64,000 nt of DNA, taken from positions 1-64,000 of the forward strand of contig NZ_WJBG01000150.1 of NCBI RefSeq assembly GCF_009709555.1, given 5' to 3'. The notes beneath the pieces are model-generated. The model had not been told where the DNA came from. It was given only the letters and a program-made list of their open reading frames with translations, and made no database searches. Each line of letters begins with the position of its first letter. Position 1 is the first letter of the stretch. A program made the translations under genes and the position numbers. This document shows positions 53,182 through 60,821 of this stretch, piece after piece. The DNA is from Streptomyces blattellae. Its GTDB lineage: Bacteria > Actinomycetota > Actinomycetes > Streptomycetales > Streptomycetaceae.

Positions 53182-53976
53182 TCAGCCTGCGGCGCGCTTG
53201 ATGAGGTCGGCCGTCACGGCGGGGTGCGAGATCATCGCGACATGCGAGGCGCTGACTTCCCGGACGTGCGCGTCGGCCCGCTGCGCCATGAACCGCTGCG
53301 CCACGGCGGGCAGTACCCGGTCGTTGCGGGCCACGAGGTACCAGGACGGAATGGTCCGCCAAGCCGGGGCCGCGGAGGGCTCTCCCAGGGTGCGGGTGTC
53401 GGCCGGTCGCTGGCCGGCCCACATCAGCTCGGTGGTCGCCCGCGGCACGTCGGCGGCGAAGACGTCCCGGAAGACTTCCCTCTTGATGTAGCCGTCGACC
53501 AGGCCGCCGCCGTAGGGACGGAAATCGAGCGCGGCCTCGTTGAGCCGGCTTCCCGGGTACCGGGTCTGCAGGTCCAGCAGCGTCTCACCGTGATCCGGCA
53601 TGAACGCCGCCACATAGACCAGCGCCGTCACGTTCGCGTTGCCGGTCGCGGCGTTCGTGCTGACGATGCCTCCGTAGGAGTGCGCCGCCAGCACCACCGG
53701 TCCGTCGATGGTGGCCAGGATCCCGGCCAGGTATGCGGAGTCGGAGGACACGCTGCGCAGGGGGTTGGCCGGTACGAGGACCGGGAAGCCGTCGCGGATG
53801 AGCCGGTGGGCGACGTCGTTCCAGCCGGAGGCGTCGGCGAACGCGCCGTGCACGAGCACGATTGTCGGCTCGGGGCCGTGCGCCGAGGTGTGTGCCTGCG
53901 CGGCCGTCGTACTGAGCACACTGCCGGCCGCGATCGCGGCGGACCCGGCCAGCAAGGTACGGCGAGTGGTCGTCAT
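53182..53976 (-). CDS. Tat-exported alpha/beta hydrolase
   Basis: A 264-residue esterase-like enzyme with a twin-arginine signal, TTTRRTLLAGSAAIAAGSVL, ending AQA. The mature domain has TIVLVHGAFADASGWNDVAH, the nucleophile Ser in AAHSYGGIV, and the catalytic His in VSASHVAMISHP. It closely parallels the cytoplasmic paralogue at 58546 (TIVLVHGAFADSSGFNAVAK, VGHSYGGAV). ATG 53976 is the start; the longer frame upstream is not signal-like. It lies 82 bp before the MFS gene on the same strand. Confidence 0.9.
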   Translation of the reverse strand: MTTTRRTLLAGSAAIAAGSVLSTTAAQAHTSAHGPEPTIVLVHGAFADASGWNDVAHRLIRDGFPVLVPANPLRSVSSDSAYLAGILATIDGPVVLAAHSYGGIVSTNAATGNANVTALVYVAAFMPDHGETLLDLQTRYPGSRLNEAALDFRPYGGGLVDGYIKREVFRDVFAADVPRATTELMWAGQRPADTRTLGEPSAAPAWRTIPSWYLVARNDRVLPAVAQRFMAQRADAHVREVSASHVAMISHPAVTADLIKRAAG

Positions 53977-54183
53977 CAGTACACGCCCCTTTGGATGAAC
54001 TGCTCCGTGAAGTGATGGTGGGTGAGCGTAGGGCGGGGTTGTTGACGTGCCCTGGACGGTGCCTGGGGGCGTGTGGAACGGCACGTCCACGCGCAGTCCA
54101 GTCCTCGTCAAGTGGGTGGACCGGGTCGTGCCGTGTGCGCCGGTCGGCTCACTCGCCGACGGCCGACGTCATGAACGCGGATG

Positions 54184-57100
54184 TCAGCGGGATGTGCTGT
54201 CCGTCAGGCCGGCCATCAGTTCCTCGGCGCGGTGGGTGAACAGGTGGGCCTCGCGCTCGACGGACAGTGCGTGCGCCCGCTCGGCAACGGCCCGAAGGGT
54301 GGCGACCGGCTCACCACGTGCCTGGAGCACCCTCGCCCGGAGCAGAAGCAGCAGGCTTTCGGCGTAGCGCTGGCCATACTTGTCGATGGCCGAGTCCGCC
54401 CGGTCGAGCGCGGCGACGGCCTCGTCGAGCTTTCCGGCCGCCAGCCACATCTCGCCGAGGAGGCCGTACCAGGTGGCCAGGCCCGAGCGTGGCGGGTCGG
54501 AGAGCGACCGGACGATCAGGTCCTGCGCCTCCGCGGCGGCGCCGGCCGGGTCCTCGCCGGTCACGGCGCGCGCCCAGCAGCGGGCCAGCCGTTGGTAGCC
54601 GCCCAGGAAGCCGAACGAGAACGCGGGGTCCACGGCGATCCCGCGCTCGGCGGAGCGCAGCGCCCGCACCGGGTCGCCGATCAACGCGGCGACCCTTGCG
54701 GAGTAGGTCGCCCATACCGTGATCACGTAGGGATCGTCTCCCGCGGCGGCCTCCATCGTGTCGAGCAGGGCCAGCGCCGCGTCGGTGTCCCCGTGCAGCG
54801 CGGTCATCATCGCGAGCATCCCGACCCCGATCAGCCGCAGATCACGCCGTAGCGGGTCCTCCTCCTGATGGGCCAGGTCGTCCAGCACGGTCCAGTTGGT
54901 CCGGCTCAGGTACCGGAACGCCTCGCCGATGTTGCCGACCCCCCACTGGTGGATGCCCCAGGCGTACCAGCCATAGGTGCGCACGGCCGGGTCGTCGGAC
55001 GCCTCGCCCTGCTCCAGCAGCCGGCGGGCCAGCCGGCCGGCGCGGTCCAGTTGCAGGCCTTGGGCGTAGGCGGCCCAGCGGGAGTAGAGGAAGGCGGCGG
55101 CCTCCCGTTCCCGGTCGAGTCCACGGGAAAGGTGTTCGGCCCGCTCCAGCAGGTCGACCGCCGAACCCACGTATCCCGCCCGCATGCCGTCCACCGCGGT
55201 GAACAGTGACAGGGCAGTCAGCTCCAGCTCCGCCAGGCCCGCCGTCCGTGCCACCTGCGCCGCCGAGTGCAGCTGGCGCGCGGCTGCCTCAAGGGCCAGC
55301 TTGGCCGCCGCGCAGCGGCCGGCACGGACGAGCGCGCCCGCGGTTCGGGCCGGATCCGCGAGCGGGCCGGCGGACCACAGGTGATGGGCGAGGCGCTCGG
55401 CCACCAGCTCGGCGTCCGCGGCCCTCTGCTCCAGGGAGTCGGCGACCAGCAGGTGCAGCCGGGCCGCGCGCGGCGGCGATATGTCCTCGGCCACCGATTC
55501 GCGTACCAGGTCGTGCGGAAAGCCGAACGAGTACGGGTCCCCGGGCAAAGGTTCGAGCAGGCCGAGCCCCGCGCACGACTCAATGCCGTTCAGACACGTC
55601 TCGTAGTCCAGACCGGCGGTGCGGGCCAGGAGAGCGAGGTCGACGGTACGGCCGATCAGCGCGGCGATCTGCAACAGGTTCCTGGCGTCCTCCTCCCCCA
55701 GTGCGGTCATCCGGTCGCGGACGACGTCCCGGACGGTGGCCGGCACCGCGGTCCGGGCCGCGCCGGCCTTCGTGAGGACATCGCCGTCGGCGAGAAGCCG
55801 GGACAGCTCGCGGACGAAGAAGGGGTTACCCGCGGTGCGGGTGTGGATGAGGCGGGTGACACCCGGGCCCGGGTCCCGGCCCGTCTCACGGCGGATGAGT
55901 TCGGCCACCTCGGCCGGGACGAGCGGGCCGAGCGGGATCCTGCGGTGACGGGGCAGCCGACTCGCCGCGGCGAGCATCCGCCCCAGGTCAGAGCTCGGCG
56001 CGGGCGCACGGTCACGGAGCGCCCCGATCACGACGGTGCCGTCCGGCAGCCGAGTCATCAGGTGACTGAGCAGATCCAGCGAGGCGGCGTCGGCCCACTG
56101 AAGGTCGTCGACCACGAGCACCACAGGTCGCCGCGCCGCTGTCTGACGCACGAGCGCGACAGCCTGCTCGAAGAAGCGGAACTGGACGCCGCTGTCCGGC
56201 AGCACCGACGTCGTGTGGCCGCTGCCGTGCGGTGTCACGAGACGACCGAGTTCGCCCGCGTGCCAGTCCTCCCGTGCTGCGGCCGGCATGTCGTCCAGGA
56301 GTGCGCTGACGACCTGCACCCACGGCCACATCGACGGCGTGCCGTCCCCCGGCAGGCAATGGCCCCAGACGACGAGCGCGCCACGCCGGTCGGCCTCGGC
56401 ACCGGCTTCCTCCAGCAGGCGCGTCTTGCCCACTCCGGGTTCTCCCTCGACGACCACGAGCCCCGTCGAGCCGGCGAACGCCGATTCCACCGCATGCCGC
56501 ACCATCGCCAGTTCCTCGCCCCGGCCGACCAGGCAGTCGGCGGTCGACGCCGCGGGGGTGGGTGCCGCCGCCCGCTCGTGGGGCATGTGCTCAGCCGGCG
56601 CCCGTTCCAGCACGCGCAGGTGGGCGGCCATCAGCGCCGGGCCGGGATCGATGCCCAGTTCCTCGGCCAGCCGGGCGCGGACGGTCCGGAACGCCGACAG
56701 CGCTTCGGCGGGCCGGCCGGCGGCGGCCAGGGCAGCGATGAGACTCGCCTGCACCGTCTCGTGCAACGGCGCCATCCGGGCGGCCATGTGCAAGGACGGG
56801 AGCACACGTTCCGGCCGGCCGAGCGTTATCGCCAACTCGGCCGCCGCCATGCAGGCGTGGCGGAACTCGTCGTCCAGCCCGGCGAAGATCGCCATCCCGG
56901 TCGAACCGTGGGCGACCCCGTCTCCGGCCGAGCCGTGCCAGAGCCCCACGGCCTCCAGGTACCCGTCGAGCGCCGCATCGAGCCGCTGCTCCACGACGCC
57001 GCGCCCGGCGGCGTCGACGAGTTCACGGAACCTGACGACGTCCAGTGTCCCGGAGTCGGCCACGAACAGGTAAGCGCTACCGCGACGCTGCAGATACGAG

Positions 57101-57369
57101 CCGGCTTCACGCGCGGGCAGCGCCGGCTCCAGCAGCCGCCGCAGCGCGCCGACGTACTTCTGGAGAATGTTGACCGCCGAGGCCGGGACGCCCTCGGCCC
57201 AGATGAGGTCGAGCAACTCGCTCATGCTGACCGGCTCGCCCGCACGGGCGAGGAGAACGGCGAGCAGATACGCCTGCTGCGGAGGCCCGGCGTCCAGTTC
57301 CACACCGTCGCGCCAGACCCGTAACGGACCGAGAACCTGCAGACGCAGAGACGCGCCGGAGGAAGCCAT
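54184..57369 (-). CDS. SARP/BTAD-AAA transcriptional regulator (AfsR/LAL-like)
   Basis: A 1,061-residue regulator. Residues ~5-100 form an OmpR-type winged helix (LRLQVLGPLRVWRDGVELD), ~105-255 a BTAD helical domain (ELGIDPGPALMAAHLRVLE at its end), ~285-600 an AAA/NTPase domain with Walker A GEPGVGKT and Walker B VVLVVDDLQWAD, and the remainder TPR-like helices. No C-terminal LuxR HTH is seen. ATG 57369 (MASSGASLRL) starts the winged helix; an ATG at 57381 is an alternative. Such proteins activate secondary metabolism or stress genes; the downstream hydrolase and MFS genes on the same strand are likely targets. Confidence 0.9.
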   Translation of the reverse strand: MASSGASLRLQVLGPLRVWRDGVELDAGPPQQAYLLAVLLARAGEPVSMSELLDLIWAEGVPASAVNILQKYVGALRRLLEPALPAREAGSYLQRRGSAYLFVADSGTLDVVRFRELVDAAGRGVVEQRLDAALDGYLEAVGLWHGSAGDGVAHGSTGMAIFAGLDDEFRHACMAAAELAITLGRPERVLPSLHMAARMAPLHETVQASLIAALAAAGRPAEALSAFRTVRARLAEELGIDPGPALMAAHLRVLERAPAEHMPHERAAAPTPAASTADCLVGRGEELAMVRHAVESAFAGSTGLVVVEGEPGVGKTRLLEEAGAEADRRGALVVWGHCLPGDGTPSMWPWVQVVSALLDDMPAAAREDWHAGELGRLVTPHGSGHTTSVLPDSGVQFRFFEQAVALVRQTAARRPVVLVVDDLQWADAASLDLLSHLMTRLPDGTVVIGALRDRAPAPSSDLGRMLAAASRLPRHRRIPLGPLVPAEVAELIRRETGRDPGPGVTRLIHTRTAGNPFFVRELSRLLADGDVLTKAGAARTAVPATVRDVVRDRMTALGEEDARNLLQIAALIGRTVDLALLARTAGLDYETCLNGIESCAGLGLLEPLPGDPYSFGFPHDLVRESVAEDISPPRAARLHLLVADSLEQRAADAELVAERLAHHLWSAGPLADPARTAGALVRAGRCAAAKLALEAAARQLHSAAQVARTAGLAELELTALSLFTAVDGMRAGYVGSAVDLLERAEHLSRGLDREREAAAFLYSRWAAYAQGLQLDRAGRLARRLLEQGEASDDPAVRTYGWYAWGIHQWGVGNIGEAFRYLSRTNWTVLDDLAHQEEDPLRRDLRLIGVGMLAMMTALHGDTDAALALLDTMEAAAGDDPYVITVWATYSARVAALIGDPVRALRSAERGIAVDPAFSFGFLGGYQRLARCWARAVTGEDPAGAAAEAQDLIVRSLSDPPRSGLATWYGLLGEMWLAAGKLDEAVAALDRADSAIDKYGQRYAESLLLLLRARVLQARGEPVATLRAVAERAHALSVEREAHLFTHRAEELMAGLTDSTSR

Positions 57370-57572
57370 TCCTTTTCCCATTCCCAGTGCCGGTCCGCCC
57401 TCGCCGCCATCGGCTGTCCATGGTGACTCAAGTCCCGCAGCAGGGAAAGCGGTTACGGGTAATTGCTGACTGGAAAGGCAAAGCAAACAATCAGAAACGA
57501 CCAGGGCCGACAGCGGTAATCGCGGCAGCTTCTTTCAAGTGGCGATACACCGAGCGCTGCTGGACTGCCCCG

Positions 57573-57770
57573 GCCCGCCGCCAGCTCGTCGGCGGAGAAC
57601 ATCCCCCGGTCGTCGGCCTCGTAGGTGCCGGAGAGCACCCGCGCCCGGCAGGTACCGCAAGCGCCTTCGCCGCACGACTGGGGCAGGGCGACGCCGACGG
57701 CGTTGGCGGCGTCAAGGACCGAATGCCCGGGACTGCAAGCGAACGCCGGGGCGCCGCCGACCGTGCCGAT
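57573..57770 (-). pseudogene. 2Fe-2S ferredoxin domain remnant
   Basis: The minus strand encodes FACSPGHSVLDAANAVGVAL and PQSCGEGACGTCRARVLSGT, then SADELAAG. This is a plant-type ferredoxin domain with three of its four cluster Cys (CxxxxCxxC). The last ~20 residues with the fourth Cys are gone, and no upstream reductase domain is present. It abuts the oxidoreductase piece at about 57780 in a different frame. Confidence 0.65.
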
Positions 57771-57786
57771 CCGGTGCCGGCAAAGT

Positions 57787-58200
57787 GCCGTAGAGCCCCC
57801 ATCGCGCGGCCAGAACAGCCCGCAGACGCGGATCGCGGAAGCTGCGGGAGACCTGGTCCCGCAACGATCGGTACGTCGACGCGAAGAGCCGCTCGATGAC
57901 GGGCGCACCCGCTTCTCGCAGCCCGGCGGGGAACCATGCGAAGACATTGCCCGCGGTCAGCCCGGCCATGGCCCAGCGCGTGGTGCGGAAGAAGCCGTCG
58001 ATGGCGTCGGCCTCGGCCGGGAAGCGTTCCTTCGGACGCGCACGGAACCGTTCCTTCGTGGCGGGGACGGCGAAATCGAACCCCGGGATATGCAGTGCGC
58101 CGTACTCGTCCGGCAGCGGCGAAAGCTGCGCCCGCGCGTCCTCGTCCGACACCATCTGCCACCCCCGGTCATCCGTCCTGCGGGGGCTCAGACTGGCCGA
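57787..58200 (-). pseudogene. Internal fragment of a FAD oxidoreductase (phytoene desaturase/RetSat-like)
   Basis: The minus strand reads MVSDEDARAQLSPLPDEYGA, KERFPAEADAIDGFF and SRSFRDPRLRAVLAARWGLY, resembling the middle of phytoene-desaturase or retinol-saturase-type flavoproteins. The N-terminal FAD-binding GxGxxG region and the C-terminal third are missing. Sequence upstream of 58155 looks related only to about 58200. Confidence 0.6.
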
Positions 58201-58545
58201 ACCGGCTTGACGTCGACTGAATGATCCGTGAAGGCCGCCGGGGACCGAGTCCTGGTCTCATTCAATTCCCGTCCAGTGCGACGCCATAGCTTTGCGTCGA
58301 GCGCGAAGGGGTTGAGCCGTGTCGTTCCTCGCTGAACTGATCTGCAAGCCCACCGCGGTCGCCGTGGTCGCGCCCCTGGTTCGTCGAGAGGACGGTCCGA
58401 ACGCCGGCCGGCACACGATGTCGGGTCGGCGGACAGTCCCCGCAGTCGCAGTTCGAAGAAGTGGTCGTCAGCCGGACGGTGTGGGCGAAGCCGCCAACCG
58501 CTCGGGCCCGTGTCGGCCGTCGTCCGAAAGAGAGGTTGATCCCTG
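58201..58545. other. Gap upstream of the second hydrolase
   Basis: No gene is firmly supported. A plus-strand frame from 58319 (MSFLAELICKPTAVAVVAPL) could encode 76 residues but its second half is Arg-rich and without family resemblance. Confidence 0.35.
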
Positions 58546-59265
58546 GTGAGCGGGAATCCGACGATCGTGCTCGTGCACGGGGCCTTTGCTGACAGCAGCG
58601 GCTTCAACGCCGTCGCCAAGCGGCTCGTAGCCGACGGCTATCCAGTGGTCGCCGCGCCGAACCCGTTGCGGGGGCTCGCCTTCGACGCGGCCAACGTCAA
58701 GGCACTGCTGGACAGCATCGAGGGACCGATCGTGCTGGTCGGGCACTCGTACGGCGGTGCGGTCATCTCCGCTGCCGCCGAGGGAAACGCGAACGTGAAG
58801 GCACTGGTCTACCTGGCGGCGTTCGTGCCGGACACGGGCGAGAGCGCGCAAGCACTGGTCGAGAGGTTCCCGGGCAGCACCGTGGGCGAGTCCCTGAAGC
58901 CTGTGCCGCTGCCCGACGGACAGGTGGACCTCTACATCGACCCCACGGTCTTCCATCCCCATTTCGCGGCCGACGTGTCCGCCGAGGAAGCTGCCCTCTA
59001 CTCGATCACGCAACGTCCGGCCACCGGCGCCGCCCTGGGCGAGTCCGCCGCCGGTCCGCAGGCCTGGCAGACGATCCCGAGCTACAACCTGATCAGCGGC
59101 GCCGACAGGATCATCCCACCTGCGACGCAGGACTTCATGGCCCAGCGCTCCGGCGCGAAGACCCAGGTGGTCGAGGGCGCCTCGCACATGGTGTTCGTCT
59201 CCCGTCCGGGCGCGACAGTGGCCCTCATCGAGACAGCCGCGCGGGAGCAGGCGCTCCCGCGATGA
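58546..59265 (+). CDS. Alpha/beta hydrolase
   Basis: A 239-residue cytoplasmic esterase-like protein starting at GTG 58546 (GAGAGG upstream). It has TIVLVHGAFADSSGFNAVAK, the nucleophile in VLVGHSYGGAV, and a final catalytic His in VEGASHMVFVS. It is a paralogue of the Tat-exported enzyme at 53182 but lacks the export signal. Relatives are methyl-esterase/salicylate-binding-like hydrolases. It is followed 50 bp later by a 2TM protein. Confidence 0.92.
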   Translation: MSGNPTIVLVHGAFADSSGFNAVAKRLVADGYPVVAAPNPLRGLAFDAANVKALLDSIEGPIVLVGHSYGGAVISAAAEGNANVKALVYLAAFVPDTGESAQALVERFPGSTVGESLKPVPLPDGQVDLYIDPTVFHPHFAADVSAEEAALYSITQRPATGAALGESAAGPQAWQTIPSYNLISGADRIIPPATQDFMAQRSGAKTQVVEGASHMVFVSRPGATVALIETAAREQALPR

Positions 59266-59315
59266 CACCGCTGCGCACCGCACGTGCATCGATCCGACGA
59301 TCCGCGGGAGGGAAA

Positions 59316-59525
59316 ATGCACAAGAGCGAAAAGGCCATGAGGTGGGGCCTGCTGATCCACCTTTTCTGGTACATCATCGCCAATCTTGCCCAGGTGGTGC
59401 TGTGGGGGATTCTCACCCCGGACCAATTCTTCTGGCCCTTGTGGTCGATTCTGGGCTGGGGTATCGGGTTGGTGATCCACTTCTGGGCGATTCGTTCGAA
59501 GTCCCGATCGCTCGTCCGGCCGTGA
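59316..59525 (+). CDS. 2TM domain protein
   Basis: A 69-residue protein with two membrane helices: WGLLIHLFWYIIANLAQVVL and FFWPLWSILGWGIGLVIHFW. The double Trp-Pro-Leu-Trp/GWGIGL pattern matches the 2TM domain family found at the ends of histidine kinases and as free small proteins. ATG 59316 has GGGAGGG 4-11 bp upstream; the longer frame from 59262 overlaps the hydrolase stop region and adds a basic stretch. It may be co-transcribed with the flanking genes. Confidence 0.85.
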   Translation: MHKSEKAMRWGLLIHLFWYIIANLAQVVLWGILTPDQFFWPLWSILGWGIGLVIHFWAIRSKSRSLVRP

Positions 59526-59556
59526 TCTGAACCACTACAAGGGCCAGGGGAGAACC

Positions 59557-60048
59557 ATGTCCGAGAAAGTCGTACCGGGTCGCAACACCGCCGCCGCCGA
59601 AGGCGATGTCGTCGTCTTCCACATCGGGCTACGAATCAACCGGCTGCGAGCATTCTCCAGCTGGTTGCCGGCATTCATGTCGATGCCACGAATGCTGCGC
59701 GAGCTGTCACAGGAAAAGGGCAGCGGGCTGCTCGGCTACAAGGTGCTTTACGGCAGCCTCCGAGACTTCTACGTCGTCCAGTACTGGACCGACAAGGAAC
59801 GGCTTCTCGCGTATGCCCACCAGCAGGACAAGGAGCACCGTCCCGCATGGACGGCGTTCAACCGGCGAGCACGCGCCGGGAAGGGTCACGTGGGTATCTG
59901 GCACGAGACGTTCATCGTCCCGGCAGGCTCCTACGAGACGGTGTACGTCGACATGCCCGCATACGGCCTCGGTGCCGCAACGGGTGTCGTGCCGGTCGGC
60001 CGGCGCGGCGACACGGCGGCCCAGCGACTGAGAGCGGAAAAGGGGTAG
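59557..60048 (+). CDS. DUF4188 domain protein
   Basis: A 163-residue protein of the DUF4188 type, related to monooxygenase-like ferredoxin-fold proteins. VVVFHIGLRINRLRAFSSWL, GYKVLYGSLRDFYVVQYW and HVGIWHETFIVPAGSYETVY are the diagnostic stretches. Function is unknown; fungal relatives are aldoxime dehydratase-like in fold. It follows the 2TM gene by 31 bp, with GGGGAG ahead of the ATG. Confidence 0.85.
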   Translation: MSEKVVPGRNTAAAEGDVVVFHIGLRINRLRAFSSWLPAFMSMPRMLRELSQEKGSGLLGYKVLYGSLRDFYVVQYWTDKERLLAYAHQQDKEHRPAWTAFNRRARAGKGHVGIWHETFIVPAGSYETVYVDMPAYGLGAATGVVPVGRRGDTAAQRLRAEKG

Positions 60049-60386
60049 GCGTCCGTTCTGCGGGGACCGCTCCGGCAGGCTGAACGGACCTGGCGGATGA
60101 CCAGCGAGCCGAGCCAGGTAGGTAGGTAGGTAGGTAGGTAGGTAGGTAGGTAGGTAGGTAGGTAGGTAGGTGGTGCAGTCGGCAGCGGCTGTCCGCGCCG
60201 GCGGAAGTCGTCCGGTGCAGCCTGTAGGGACACGAGCGGTTCGGGGTGGGCAGGCGGGCGTTCTCCTCCGCTCCGTGATCGCCTCAGCTGCCCGCTAACC
60301 GGATTCAGCCCCCAACTGGCCTTCTCTGCCTCTATGTTCAGGGCGGTACATCGCCGATCGTCCGCTCACGCCGGGAGGCCGTTCCC
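60049..60386. other. Gap containing a tetranucleotide microsatellite
   Basis: No gene is supported. It holds the AGGT microsatellite at 60116-60171. The promoter of the downstream cupin gene presumably lies in the less GC-rich part near 60310-60350 (CTCTATGTTCAGG). Confidence 0.4.
60116..60171. repeat. (AGGT)14 microsatellite
   Basis: Fourteen perfect head-to-tail copies of AGGT (56 bp). Each copy resembles part of a Shine-Dalgarno core. On the minus strand it would read YLPT repeats, but no gene contains it. Confidence 0.97.
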
Positions 60387-60821
60387 ATGCGCATGTTCCT
60401 CCGTACCGCCATGACCGGGGCGGTCGCCGCCACCACCTTCGCGACCTGTGGCACCGCCATGGCGACCCCGCCCGGTCCGGGAGTCACCGGGCGGGTGATC
60501 ACCCAGACCACGGTCGGCGGCACCGACTACATCCTGCGGGAGATCACCATCCCGCCCGGGCAGGCGACCGGCTGGCACTACCACGACGGTCCGCTGTACG
60601 CCTTCGTGCAGCAGGGCACGCTCAGCCACTACGACTCCACCTGCGCGTCCGACGGCGTGTATCCGAAGGGGAGCACCATTCAGGAACCGGCCGGGGCGGG
60701 CAACATCCACATCGGCCGCAATCTGGGCGACACGGCGGTCGTCCTCGACGTGCTGTACGTCCTGCCGCACGGGGCGCCGTTCTCGCAGGACGCGGCGAAT
60801 CCGGGTTGTTCGTTCGAGTGA
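60387..60821 (+). CDS. Secreted cupin-domain protein
   Basis: A 144-residue protein with a signal peptide (RMFLRTAMTGAVAATTFATC ... AMA) and a single cupin barrel. Motif 1 is PGQATGWHYHDGPLYAFVQQG, giving the metal-binding HxH and the later Gly. Motif 2 is weaker (GNIHIGRNLGDTAVVLDVLY). Cys pair CASDG/PGCSFE may form a disulfide outside the cell. Function is unknown. Its stop codon directly abuts that of the convergent phosphatase gene. Confidence 0.87.
   Translation: MRMFLRTAMTGAVAATTFATCGTAMATPPGPGVTGRVITQTTVGGTDYILREITIPPGQATGWHYHDGPLYAFVQQGTLSHYDSTCASDGVYPKGSTIQEPAGAGNIHIGRNLGDTAVVLDVLYVLPHGAPFSQDAANPGCSFE

Noticed and set aside
60116..60171. CRISPR-like interpretation of the AGGT array
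   Set aside because: There are no spacers; it is a simple 4 bp microsatellite.
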